Positions 1 to 8,262 of a stretch of 38,673 bases of DNA are shown here, one piece after another. The DNA is from Streptomyces fructofermentans. Lineage in GTDB: Bacteria > Actinomycetota > Actinomycetes > Streptomycetales > Streptomycetaceae. The stretch spans positions 1-38,673 of the forward strand of contig NZ_BMWD01000002.1 of assembly GCF_014651055.1 (NCBI RefSeq), in the 5' to 3' direction. Below the pieces are notes generated by a model. It saw nothing but the letters and a program-made list of their open reading frames with translations, did no database searches and was not told where the DNA came from. The position numbers and the translations under genes were made by a program. Within the stretch, counting starts at the first letter, position 1, and each line of letters begins with the position of its first letter.

Positions 1-121
1 CCGCACACCAACTACGCTGGCACAAGCCGCATAACCCGTGTTCAGGATTCGGGGTCAAGGCCCCACCAGTCCCGGAATGATCCAACCACCTCGAAGATCA
101 TTTCGTTAGGAGTTCTTAGGC

Positions 122-1095
122 GCTGTCCGCGGCCAACCCGGCCGCGGCACCATCGCAGCACCGCCAATGGCGCGTCGAACATCATCAACGCCAGTCCGTT
201 CGCGGCCTGTACGGCCGACACCCCATCGCAGCGCGTTAAGGAGGATCGTTGCCAGCGGCGCCAGTTCATAGCGTCCGTGGCCTACCCGGCTGCGGCTCGA
301 TCACAGGACCGGGGAGTGCAAGATCCTCGAAGATGCGGTGTTCTCTGTCCGCGGCGCGTGCGCCTTCGGCTCCAACGCAGCTGGGACGAGGCTCAGGATA
401 TAAACGTTGCTATGGGGGCTGTTCGCGGCCTTGCCGCGGCCCCATAGCAGATATTTCCCCGTCCTCCCCGAGGACGGTGACGGCGAGTTGTCCGTGGCCT
501 GCCTGGTTGCGGCTCCATCGCAGGTATTCCTGCGCCCACCACATGATCAGCCGCTCGTCTTGCCCCAGGTTTGCCGCGGCCCCATCGCAGGATCGAAAAC
601 GACGGCCGGCCGGGTGGCATCGTCGGACTGTCCGCGACCTGCGTGGTCGCGGCCCCATCGCAGGCGCCACAGGTAGCCGCAGGTGATATTCGCGTTGCCC
701 TGTCCGTGGCCTGTCGGGCCGCGGCCTCGTCGCAGGTTGCGCAGGCCGTTGGCGACCTTTCAGGCGTACTTCCCGTCCGCGGCATGTCCTGTTGCGGCCT
801 CATCGCAGGAATGCCGAGTCCGAGCTGTTCTCGTGGGCGGGACAGGCTGTCCGTGGCGTGCCTGGCCACGACCTCTCGCAGGAACACCCCCGGCGTGCAG
901 CAGTCACCGGCGCAATTTCTCCGTGGCCTGCCACGCCTCGGCCCCATCGAAGGATCATGAGCGCGGTCGGGGACGCCTTGATCTGGTTCGAGTCCGCGGC
1001 CTGCTCGGCCGTGGCCCCATCGTAGGTCGTCTGGGGCCCCGTTCTCCGCGGCGTGCCTGTGCTGTCCGCGGCTCCCGGCCGCGGCCCTATCGCAG
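122..1095. CRISPR. Degenerate CRISPR-like array of 14 hairpin repeats
   Basis: Fourteen imperfect copies of a 33-37 nt unit recur every 67-75 bp (mostly 73). They end at 158, 231, 306, 380, 450, 523, 590, 663, 735, 808, 881, 952, 1025 and 1095. The + strand consensus is about GTCCGYGGCC, a 5-nt loop (TGCCC), then GGYYGCGGCYCCATCGCAG. The arms CCGCGGCC and GGCCGCGG make an 8-bp hairpin in nearly every unit; the unit ending at 590 has lost its left arm. The 13 intervening sequences are about 33-38 nt and look unrelated to each other. Repeat size, constant spacing and unique spacers are those of a CRISPR array. It is odd that no two repeats are identical, while arm changes are often compensated and the CATCGCAG end is kept. 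No cas gene is in the window; one could lie left of base 1. The transcribed strand is undecided. Open reading frames across it only translate the repeats. Confidence 0.72.
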
Positions 1096-1285
1096 CATCG
1101 GCTTCGAGATGTCCAACCAGGAGCAGGGGGATCTGCCCATGACCTTCGCATCCCCTGTTGTCACGGACTGCACGCAAGGTGCGACACGTAGTATCTTTGT
1201 CTGCCTCAGCGTCAGGAATGACCTTGCCGCAACTAGGTGTGTCGGCTTGCAGCCCCTAGTGCGGTGAGAGCGATGGGGGGACATC
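1096..1285 (+). promoter_or_regulatory. Spacer between array and operon; possible promoter
   Basis: About 190 bp separate the last repeat from the VWA gene. It is less GC-rich than its surroundings and contains a TAGTAT hexamer at 1189-1194 that could be a -10 box; no good -35 lies at the usual distance. The promoter of the six-gene operon is expected here. If the array is read leftward, its leader would be here as well. No further repeat unit is visible. Confidence 0.3.
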
Positions 1286-1960
1286 GTGGGTACCGCGCCG
1301 CGTTTCATGGCCGCGAAGGCACGGCCGTTGCCAGTACTCGTACTGGCAGACGTGAGTGGGAGCATGGGGGAACCCCAAGAGAAGATCGATGTGCTCAACG
1401 AGTGCATCCGTCGCATGCTCGACGATTTCGCCACGGCCGACATCGGGCGAGGCACCATCCACGTCGGAGTGATCGCCTTCAGCCGCGATCGGGCTGAACT
1501 GCATCAGAACATGGTGCCCGCGGCCGATGCGTCCTGGACCGACATGGAGGCCCGAGGCGGCACCCCGCTCGGTGCCGCCCTCGAGCTCGCCGACGCGGTG
1601 CTGCGTGACGAAGCAGCCGTCCCCACCAGGTCCTTCTCTCCCACGCTCGTTCTCGTGTCCGACGGCATGCCCACCGACGAGTGGGAAGAGGCCCTCGACC
1701 GATTGCTCGAATCCCCCAAGGGTTCCAGAGCCAACCGGCTGGCGGTCGCCATCGGTCCCGACATGGCCGAGCAGGCAAAAGCCGTACTGCGCCGTTTCGT
1801 CAGCGACGAGGCCAACGGCGTTTTCGAGGCACAGGACGTCGGACGCATCCAGCAGTACTTCCGCTGGGTCACGGTCACCGTCACCCAGCAGGCTCGAAGT
1901 ACTCGTCCGGACCGGGCGCCGGTACTGAGCCCCGACGACTTGTCCGACTTCGGCGCCTGA
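1286..1960 (+). CDS. TerY-like von Willebrand factor A (VWA) domain protein
   Basis: This is a 224-residue single-domain VWA protein. A complete metal-ion-dependent adhesion site is visible: the DxSxS motif (DVSGSM) near residues 22-27, a Thr in GGTPLG and an Asp in VSDGMPTDEW. There is no signal peptide or membrane segment, so it should act in the cytosol. Size and layout resemble TerY, the VWA protein that is paired with a kinase (and usually a phosphatase) in tellurite/phage-resistance neighbourhoods. The start is a GTG at 1286; an in-frame ATG at 1307, just before the first strand, is an alternative. It is first in the operon and ends 34 bp before the kinase. Its likely role, inferred, is metal-dependent binding of a partner to regulate or scaffold the kinase. 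Confident on the domain, less so on the role. Confidence 0.9.
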   Translation: MGTAPRFMAAKARPLPVLVLADVSGSMGEPQEKIDVLNECIRRMLDDFATADIGRGTIHVGVIAFSRDRAELHQNMVPAADASWTDMEARGGTPLGAALELADAVLRDEAAVPTRSFSPTLVLVSDGMPTDEWEEALDRLLESPKGSRANRLAVAIGPDMAEQAKAVLRRFVSDEANGVFEAQDVGRIQQYFRWVTVTVTQQARSTRPDRAPVLSPDDLSDFGA

Positions 1961-1994
1961 ACCGGCGGGACGCGGCGAGAGGAAAGGCACCCCC

Positions 1995-3416
1995 GTGGCA
2001 TCGCGATGGGATCTCGGCGGCCTGCTGCGGCCCGTCGAGGACGAGTACCACCAGCTGTGGTCACTGTCCCACTCGATCGGAGCCGGCGGCCAGGGCGAGG
2101 TATGGCTGGCCCGAGGCGGACGAACCGCCGTCAAAATGATCACTGCTCCGACTCAGGAAGCAGCAGAGGCTGTACACATTCGGCTGCGCCGCATCCAGCG
2201 CCTTCCGTTGGACGGTGTCCCGCTGGCCGGCGTGCTCGCCCTGCTCGCCCCGCCGAAGCTCGGTTATGTGATGGAACTGGCCGACGAGATGGTTCCGTTG
2301 GACACCTTGTGCGTCCCCGACGAAGAGGACCTGGCAGCCTGGTATGTGCGCACCGGGGGTCTGGAACGCCGACTGCGGCTGCTGGCCAAACTTGCGGACG
2401 CCGTCGCCCGGCTCCATGCCCGTTCCATCGTGTACCAGGACCTGTCCCCCTCCAACGTGCTGATTTCCGCCGCTGTCGAGCAACAGGAAATCCGTCTCAT
2501 CGACGTGGACAACCTCGGTCTGGCCTCGACCGTCGGATCCGCGCCGGTACACACCCCCGGATACGGGGCGCCTGAAATCGTGTCGGGTCGCAGCGGAGCC
2601 ACCACACTGGCCGACGCACACGCACTCGGGGTGCTGATCTTCGAGACCCTCACGGCAAGTCACCCGTTCCGGGGCGACGAGGTGCTGGACTCCGACCCCG
2701 CCTACCAAGAGGAGTACGCAGACCGGTTCCGCCTGCCATGGATCGACCACCCCACCGACCGCACCAATGAGTGCACTCTGGGCATCACACCACGGCGGGA
2801 ACTCCTGTCCGGTCAGCTGTGGGACCTGGCCTCACAGTGCTTCGTGGACGCCGTGGCCAATCCCCTCCTCCGGCCGTCGGCTGCCCGGTGGGCCGCGGCA
2901 CTGCACTCCGCTGCGGGACAGACCGTCGAGTGCCCGGAGTGCGGATGGAGCTACCGTGCCTCCGCACCCTCCTGCCTCGCCTGCCGGAGGCCCCGCGACC
3001 GTGTCTGGGTGCTGCGCCACGGACTGACCGGTCCGGTGGGTACCGAGCCGCAAGACCGATCGGGGAGCACTGACGACACCCCTGGTGTCCAGCTCTCGGA
3101 GGTTCCTCTGCCCGACTTCACCGCACTGCGTCCAGGCGGCGAGACGACTCTAACCGCCCGGCATACCTCACCCGCCCCGGATCGACCTGACGCGGTGGTC
3201 GCGCGGCTGCGGCTTCACAGCCAGGACGCCACCGTGCTGAACCTCTCCCGCGACAGCCTCTGGCTGGACCGTCAAGACGGACGGCCATGGCGGGAGATCG
3301 GTCAGGGAAGCCAGGCAACCGTGCCTGTCGACGGCCGCGGCTGGACGATTCACTTCGGGAGACAGGGTGCGATCCACCGCTGGGTACGTCTGATGGCTGT
3401 GGAGGCGAGCAGGTGA
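1995..3416 (+). CDS. Ser/Thr protein kinase with C-terminal zinc ribbon
   Basis: This 473-residue protein starts with GTG at 1995 behind a GAGGAAAGG ribosome-binding site. The kinase domain fills about residues 25-300: glycine loop GAGGQGEVW (29-37), Lys47 in AVKMI, catalytic loop YQDLSPSNVL with Asp149, metal-binding segment IDVDNLG (in place of DFG) near 170-174, and an APE-like GAPEIV. The HRD motif reads YQD, a variant, but the catalytic Asp and Asn remain, so it is probably active. A CxxC-x10-CxxC zinc ribbon (Cys313/316 and 327/330) follows, then a linker and a beta-rich C-terminal domain of about 80 residues that I cannot name. No transmembrane helix is seen, unlike PknB-type kinases. 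Its last bases overlap the helicase start (GTGA). Pairing with the VWA gene recalls the TerY phosphorylation module, but no PP2C phosphatase gene is present here. Confidence 0.9.
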   Translation: MASRWDLGGLLRPVEDEYHQLWSLSHSIGAGGQGEVWLARGGRTAVKMITAPTQEAAEAVHIRLRRIQRLPLDGVPLAGVLALLAPPKLGYVMELADEMVPLDTLCVPDEEDLAAWYVRTGGLERRLRLLAKLADAVARLHARSIVYQDLSPSNVLISAAVEQQEIRLIDVDNLGLASTVGSAPVHTPGYGAPEIVSGRSGATTLADAHALGVLIFETLTASHPFRGDEVLDSDPAYQEEYADRFRLPWIDHPTDRTNECTLGITPRRELLSGQLWDLASQCFVDAVANPLLRPSAARWAAALHSAAGQTVECPECGWSYRASAPSCLACRRPRDRVWVLRHGLTGPVGTEPQDRSGSTDDTPGVQLSEVPLPDFTALRPGGETTLTARHTSPAPDRPDAVVARLRLHSQDATVLNLSRDSLWLDRQDGRPWREIGQGSQATVPVDGRGWTIHFGRQGAIHRWVRLMAVEASR

Positions 3417-6400
3417 GCGTTCGCCCCAGGAGGCCGGTCATGCCCGCCCGTATGCCGGGAGAGCCGGTCTTCGTGTCCTTTCTCTGGCGCCGAGTGCCGC
3501 CGGAGTTCGTCGACCGGATCATTCCCGATGGCAGCGAGGTCCGCCTCTACCGTCGCCCCACAGGCCAACTCGACCTGGTCACCGACTTCGCCACGTTCGG
3601 GATCAGGCCGGCAAGTCCCGAGGACGAACGGAGGCTCGACGAAGTCGAGGCAGCCGGAAGCAGCTGTGTGACGGTCACTGCGCATCCGGCCCGGCCGAAG
3701 CCGCCCGCGCCCGCCGCACCGCCCCGGCGCCGCACCGGTAGTTCGCATCCGCCCGCGTCGCCAGCCGGCGAACCCTTCACCTTGCGCGTGCACATCTATG
3801 CCCCCGCCGTAGGACTCGCTGTGCCGCTCAGCACCGGCCTGCTGCTCGACGTCGACGACGCCGCCATAGAGGACGCCACCAAGTACGCGGACCGCGCGGA
3901 CACCGTCAACGTCGGTGCCGTCATGGAGTTCATGAGGCGAGAGCTCTTCCTGGAACCCCGCCCCGGAGCGCCGGCCGACGCCAGGCGCATGGTGGTCTCG
4001 GCCGGACCAGCCGGTGGCTTTGCGGTCGGCTTCCGGGTGCACGGACCAGGGCTCATGGCCGACGTCGAGAAAAACAGCGCCGGCTACCGCATTGTGCGCC
4101 TGCTCAGCTCGGTCCACGATCAGCGCGGCGCCGGCCAGAAGGCCCTGGCCGTCGGGTCGATCGACTTCCGCGACATGACCGCCAGACAGCGAGACCGGGA
4201 GAGAATACAGCGGGGCCTCGACCTGGTGGCCAATCAGAACGGTTACCTGGCCATGTGGGACAGATACCAAGAGCTGGAGGCCCGCCACATCAGAGGCCGG
4301 ATTCGCGATTTCGGGATCATCCGCTACACCAAGGTCAAGGTCGAGTCCGATGGCCGCTGCGTGTTCACGGTGGACCTCGACCGGGCACTGCCCCGCACGC
4401 GAGCGGCCCTGGAGAACACCACAGCTGCCGAACGCGTCGAGATCGAGGCAGCAACAGACGTTCCGGCCTCCGTGACAGACTCCGCGATGACCGACCGGGA
4501 GTGGCTGGTCGCTTCCCGGGCGCAGAAGGTACGTGCCTGGATCGGCGAACCGCTCGGGTACGACAGCGTCACCGAGACCCTGAGACTCGCCGCGACCCTC
4601 AACGACCAGAAGGACCCGCCACCCCAGGGCTGGCTCTACCTGGCACACCGCGGCGATCAGCGCCGGCTCGACCGGCGCGAGCAAGCCATGCAGAAGCTGC
4701 GCACCGACGGGACACACATTCCCGCGCTACCGACGCTGCTGGAGGGGGGTTCCTGGCCTCAGCCGGCACGACGCCGGATCACGAAGATCTCTCCTTCCGC
4801 GCTCAGCTGCTTCGCTCCCCACGGCCCGACGCCGGCCCAGCGGGAGGCGGTGCTCACCGCGCTCAACACCCCCGATGTTGCGATCATCCAAGGACCGCCT
4901 GGCACGGGCAAAACGCAGGTGATCGCCGCTCTGGTCAATCAACTGGGTGATCTCGCCCAGGGCGGAGAGGTGGCCGGCAGCACCCTGTTGACGAGCTTCC
5001 AGCACGCGGCGGTGGACCATCTGGTCACGCGCGGCTGGGTCTTCGGGCTGCCGCCGCTCAAGGTGGACTCCCGCGGCCGGGGCAGCAAGGTCGCGCTGGA
5101 CACCTGGCGCATCGACGCCGCCCGCGCCGCCGACCTGCGGCTACGTGAGCGCCCGGTGGGAGAGCATCTCGCTGCTCGGCGAGCAGCCGCCGAACTGGCC
5201 GCCACCTACCGGGCGGCACCCGTACCGCCCGAGTTCCTGCCCCAATTCCTCGACCAAGTACTCACTCAGCTCGGAGACATATCCGACCCCTCATTGGTCG
5301 GCGAGCTCCGCAGCCTCAGAGACGGAGCCGAGAGGAATCGCGTTCGGGCCGCCGCCATGGCCGACCCCGACCTGCGCGCGGACCTCCTGCCCTACATCCG
5401 GTCGCTGCGCTGCACGGTGACCGGGTTCGAGGACGACGGTCCCCGCACAGCTCGAGCACTGCTGACACGGCTCGACCTCACCGACTCCCCGCTCTTCGAC
5501 GGCATCTCGTACCAGGAGTCGCTGCGTACAGCGGTCAGAACCGCTTCACCCGAGCGTGAACTCCTCGACTCGCTTGCCGCCTTGCGCGACGCCCTGCTCG
5601 ACCGTCTCACCGCGCGCATTCGGCTGCCAGAGGTCACCGTGGCCGATCCCACGATCGCCGACCTCCTCGACCGGTTCGCAGCACAACTCGCGGAAGCGGT
5701 GACCCGGTCACCCGACGCCATAGCCGCGGCACTGCTCGATTACCGGGACGACCTGCGCAGCGATCCGGAAGGCGTCGACGACACCCTCCGCGCCTACACC
5801 GTCTCGCTGGCCTCGACCTGCCAACAGGCCGTATCGAAAGCCATGGTCGATCTCGGCCGTCAAGACGGGGGCTTCGAGTCGGTCGTCGTCGACGAGGCTG
5901 CCCGGGCCAACCCGCTGGATCTCCTCATTCCCCTCGCCCAGGCCCGCCGCCGGATCGTGCTGGTCGGCGATCACGCCCAGCTTCCCCACATGCTGGAACC
6001 CGACGTCGAGCGCGAGCTGAGCTCGCTCGGCGAGGACGTCCGCGACCGGCTGCAGGAAAGCCTATTCCAGCGACTGGCACGGCAGTGGGAGCACGGTTCG
6101 TCCGACGGACATCCCCGGTTCGTCCGTCTCGACACCCAGTTCCGCATGCACCCGGTGCTCGGCAGCTTCGTCAGCGACAATTTCTACCAGGGGAAACTAC
6201 GCAACGGCCGCGAAGCGGCCGACTTCACCCACGGGATCGACCGCTACGGTGAGGTCCCCGCAGTGTGGCTTCCCGTGCCCCTGTCCGCGGGCGGCGAAAC
6301 GCAACGGGGAACGAGCCGCACGCGGCACGCTGAAGCCGCTGTCATCGCAGCGGAGATAGCCGCGCTGATCGAGCGGCATCCGAACATGACGTTCGGCGTC

Positions 6401-6826
6401 ATCTCGTTCTACGCCGCGCAGGTCACCGAGGTGTGGAAGGAACTGAAGAAGGCCGGGCTCGCCGAGTTCACCGATGCGGGCGGATGGCGCCCCGTGCCCC
6501 GGCTGTGCCGTGACGAGGACGGCGCACCGCTCGACCGGTTACGAGTCGGCACCGTAGATGCCTTCCAGGGCATGGAGTTCTCCGTCACCTATCTGTCCAC
6601 CGTGCGCAGCTGCGCACCGGCCGCGCGGACCGATGTCAAGCGCGCCTACGGACACCTCACCGTCGCCAACCGACTGTGCGTGGCGATGAGCCGTCAGCAG
6701 CGGCTGCTCGCCGTCGTGGGTGACGACGACATGTTCGGGCCCGGCAGCCCCCAGGCGATCGCGCCCCTGGCCGCGTTCCTGGAACTGTGTCGGAAGGGGG
6801 CGGACGGCCGTGTCGTTCGACCGTGA
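3413..6826 (+). CDS. Large SF1 (UPF1/Dna2-like) helicase
   Basis: This is a superfamily 1 helicase of about 1,137 residues, expected to unwind or translocate on DNA or RNA using ATP. I place the start at GTG 3413, which overlaps the kinase stop as GTGA and sits 7 nt after a GGAGG site; the frame stays open further upstream but that region has no such support. Motifs: Walker A GPPGTGKT (494-501), Walker B VVVDEAA (Asp about 827), motif III GDHAQLPH (about 852), QFRMHP (about 909), VDAFQGME (about 1048) and VAMSRQ (about 1090). Together these place it in the AAA_11/AAA_12 (UPF1/Dna2-type, SF1B) group. The first roughly 480 residues have no motif I recognise and include a Pro/Arg-rich stretch near 90-125. 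About 300 residues are inserted between motifs I and II. I see no nuclease motif. Its 3' end overlaps the next gene by 17 nt. Confidence 0.93.
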   Translation: MSVRPRRPVMPARMPGEPVFVSFLWRRVPPEFVDRIIPDGSEVRLYRRPTGQLDLVTDFATFGIRPASPEDERRLDEVEAAGSSCVTVTAHPARPKPPAPAAPPRRRTGSSHPPASPAGEPFTLRVHIYAPAVGLAVPLSTGLLLDVDDAAIEDATKYADRADTVNVGAVMEFMRRELFLEPRPGAPADARRMVVSAGPAGGFAVGFRVHGPGLMADVEKNSAGYRIVRLLSSVHDQRGAGQKALAVGSIDFRDMTARQRDRERIQRGLDLVANQNGYLAMWDRYQELEARHIRGRIRDFGIIRYTKVKVESDGRCVFTVDLDRALPRTRAALENTTAAERVEIEAATDVPASVTDSAMTDREWLVASRAQKVRAWIGEPLGYDSVTETLRLAATLNDQKDPPPQGWLYLAHRGDQRRLDRREQAMQKLRTDGTHIPALPTLLEGGSWPQPARRRITKISPSALSCFAPHGPTPAQREAVLTALNTPDVAIIQGPPGTGKTQVIAALVNQLGDLAQGGEVAGSTLLTSFQHAAVDHLVTRGWVFGLPPLKVDSRGRGSKVALDTWRIDAARAADLRLRERPVGEHLAARRAAAELAATYRAAPVPPEFLPQFLDQVLTQLGDISDPSLVGELRSLRDGAERNRVRAAAMADPDLRADLLPYIRSLRCTVTGFEDDGPRTARALLTRLDLTDSPLFDGISYQESLRTAVRTASPERELLDSLAALRDALLDRLTARIRLPEVTVADPTIADLLDRFAAQLAEAVTRSPDAIAAALLDYRDDLRSDPEGVDDTLRAYTVSLASTCQQAVSKAMVDLGRQDGGFESVVVDEAARANPLDLLIPLAQARRRIVLVGDHAQLPHMLEPDVERELSSLGEDVRDRLQESLFQRLARQWEHGSSDGHPRFVRLDTQFRMHPVLGSFVSDNFYQGKLRNGREAADFTHGIDRYGEVPAVWLPVPLSAGGETQRGTSRTRHAEAAVIAAEIAALIERHPNMTFGVISFYAAQVTEVWKELKKAGLAEFTDAGGWRPVPRLCRDEDGAPLDRLRVGTVDAFQGMEFSVTYLSTVRSCAPAARTDVKRAYGHLTVANRLCVAMSRQQRLLAVVGDDDMFGPGSPQAIAPLAAFLELCRKGADGRVVRP

Positions 6827-8258
6827 GACGCCCGTCTTCCAGTTGGCCTTTCCGCCCCGGAAGCGGTATCGGCCCGTTTTGCTGCCCGTGTGGGTTCACC
6901 AGGTGACGGCGCCGACCGGCTACTCCCGCACACTAGACGTCTTCCAGACTGTGGTGCTGCGTTTGTGCGCCGCCGGAGTGCGGGACGTCGGCGACCTGTC
7001 CCGGCTGATCGGCCTGGACACCGCCCTGTGCCGCACGGTGATCGCCCGGCTTGTAGAGGGACGGCTGATGGAACCCGGGCTGAAGCTGACCGAGGCGGGG
7101 CGGCGTACCGTGGCCGACGGGGAGGTGGCGGAGACGGATCCCCAGCTCGTCCGGGTATTCCAGGATCCGGCCACCGGGGTGCTGCTGCCTCGTATCCTGG
7201 TCGCCGATCCGGTACGAGCCGATCTGCGGGAGCATCGCGGCCGCTGGGTCACCATTCAGTTCGGCACCGCCGGTGCCTCCCGAGAGGTCGGCGCGCTGAC
7301 GCTTCGGGCCGGCGGTTCCTCGTTGCGCCCGTCGGAGCGAGATGTGCTGGAAGCCTGCAAAAGCCACGACCTGGCTGCTCGTGGGCTCCGTGGTGCTTCC
7401 CGCGGCACGCCCGACAACGTGGTGGCGGCTCGGCGGATCGGCTTCCATGGCACGGCGATCGCCGCCTATGTGGTGTGTTACGTCGTCGAGGACAACGACG
7501 GGTCCGGGCGTATGTGGACCGTCGAGGATCCGTTCGCGGTGGGTGACGGGCGCTACTTGGCGGATCTCCTGGTGGCCCGCGCCGAAAGCGACGAGCCTTT
7601 GGACCGGCTGATCGACGGCTTGCTCGGCGGGAGCCGCCGCGACCGGACCGCCACCGCACGCAAGGTCGACCAGGAGCTCGCCGAGGAGGCCCGCGCCGAC
7701 GTCGTACGCCTGCTCGGCGAGGAGATCCGGGACCACCCGGAGGTACTGGCTCACCTCGCGGACATCGAGTTGGCGCTTCTCAAGGACACCGCGCGGGAAC
7801 GCGAGAACGCCGCACGCAATGCGATCCGTGTCTTCGAGTGCATACTTCCCGGTCTCAACGACCGCTTCCCCACACGGCTGCCGCCATCCAGGGAGCCAGG
7901 GGTAAGGGAGCGCGCATTCGTCCTGACCGCCCAGCGCCTGGGCGCCACCTCCGTGCCGCCGGAGATGCGCAAATACTGCAAAGCACCGGCCAACGGGCTG
8001 GCCGGAGACATCATCAAGGCAGTCTGGGCGGCCGGAGAGAATCCGCAACATCCGTTCGTCACGTTCATCCGGAGGCGCCCCACACTCCTGGAGGATCTCG
8101 ACCGGTCACGGATACTGCGCAACAACGCGACCCACGGACCGACCGGTGCCCCGGCCCCGGACGAGCTTGAGCACATCCGGACTCTCGCGTACGAAGCAGC
8201 CCGCCACTTGCTCGGTCTGAGCGGTGGCCGATCCACGGACAGCAAGAAGGTGAACTGA
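6810..8258 (+). CDS. Unnamed operon protein: winged-helix-like N-terminus, C-terminal HEPN motif
   Basis: I do not recognise this roughly 482-residue protein as a whole. GTG 6810 is chosen as start because a GGAAGGGGG site lies about 9 nt upstream and an overlap with the helicase end fits the operon style. Residues about 25-95 read like a winged helix-turn-helix (alternating helices, then TEAGRRTV). The middle is mixed and charged. The last about 110 residues are helical and contain RNNATH (Arg437 to His442), an Rx4H motif with the polar Asn after Arg that is typical of HEPN ribonucleases. Followed by a long helix, this fits a C-terminal HEPN domain. HEPN proteins are common RNase effectors in abortive-infection, toxin and CRISPR type III/VI systems. 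Inference: this is the toxic or RNA-cutting effector. The motif is clear; the fold assignment is made by eye. Confidence 0.72.
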   Translation: MSFDRETPVFQLAFPPRKRYRPVLLPVWVHQVTAPTGYSRTLDVFQTVVLRLCAAGVRDVGDLSRLIGLDTALCRTVIARLVEGRLMEPGLKLTEAGRRTVADGEVAETDPQLVRVFQDPATGVLLPRILVADPVRADLREHRGRWVTIQFGTAGASREVGALTLRAGGSSLRPSERDVLEACKSHDLAARGLRGASRGTPDNVVAARRIGFHGTAIAAYVVCYVVEDNDGSGRMWTVEDPFAVGDGRYLADLLVARAESDEPLDRLIDGLLGGSRRDRTATARKVDQELAEEARADVVRLLGEEIRDHPEVLAHLADIELALLKDTARERENAARNAIRVFECILPGLNDRFPTRLPPSREPGVRERAFVLTAQRLGATSVPPEMRKYCKAPANGLAGDIIKAVWAAGENPQHPFVTFIRRRPTLLEDLDRSRILRNNATHGPTGAPAPDELEHIRTLAYEAARHLLGLSGGRSTDSKKVN

Positions 8259-8262
8259 CGCC

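Noticed and set aside
34..69. A possible fifteenth, more decayed repeat ending in CAAGGCCCCACCAG
   Set aside because: The hairpin arms are absent and the distance to the first clear repeat (89 bp between ends) does not fit the 73-bp period.
122..1095. Interpretation as TIGR-type guide array
   Set aside because: No Tas/Nop-domain protein is present and the unit layout is repeat-spacer with a single hairpin, so nothing specific supports it.
249..1177. Several overlapping open frames on both strands across the repeat array
   Set aside because: Their translations simply repeat the array unit; none has a credible ribosome-binding site or domain, and GC-rich repeats create open frames by chance.
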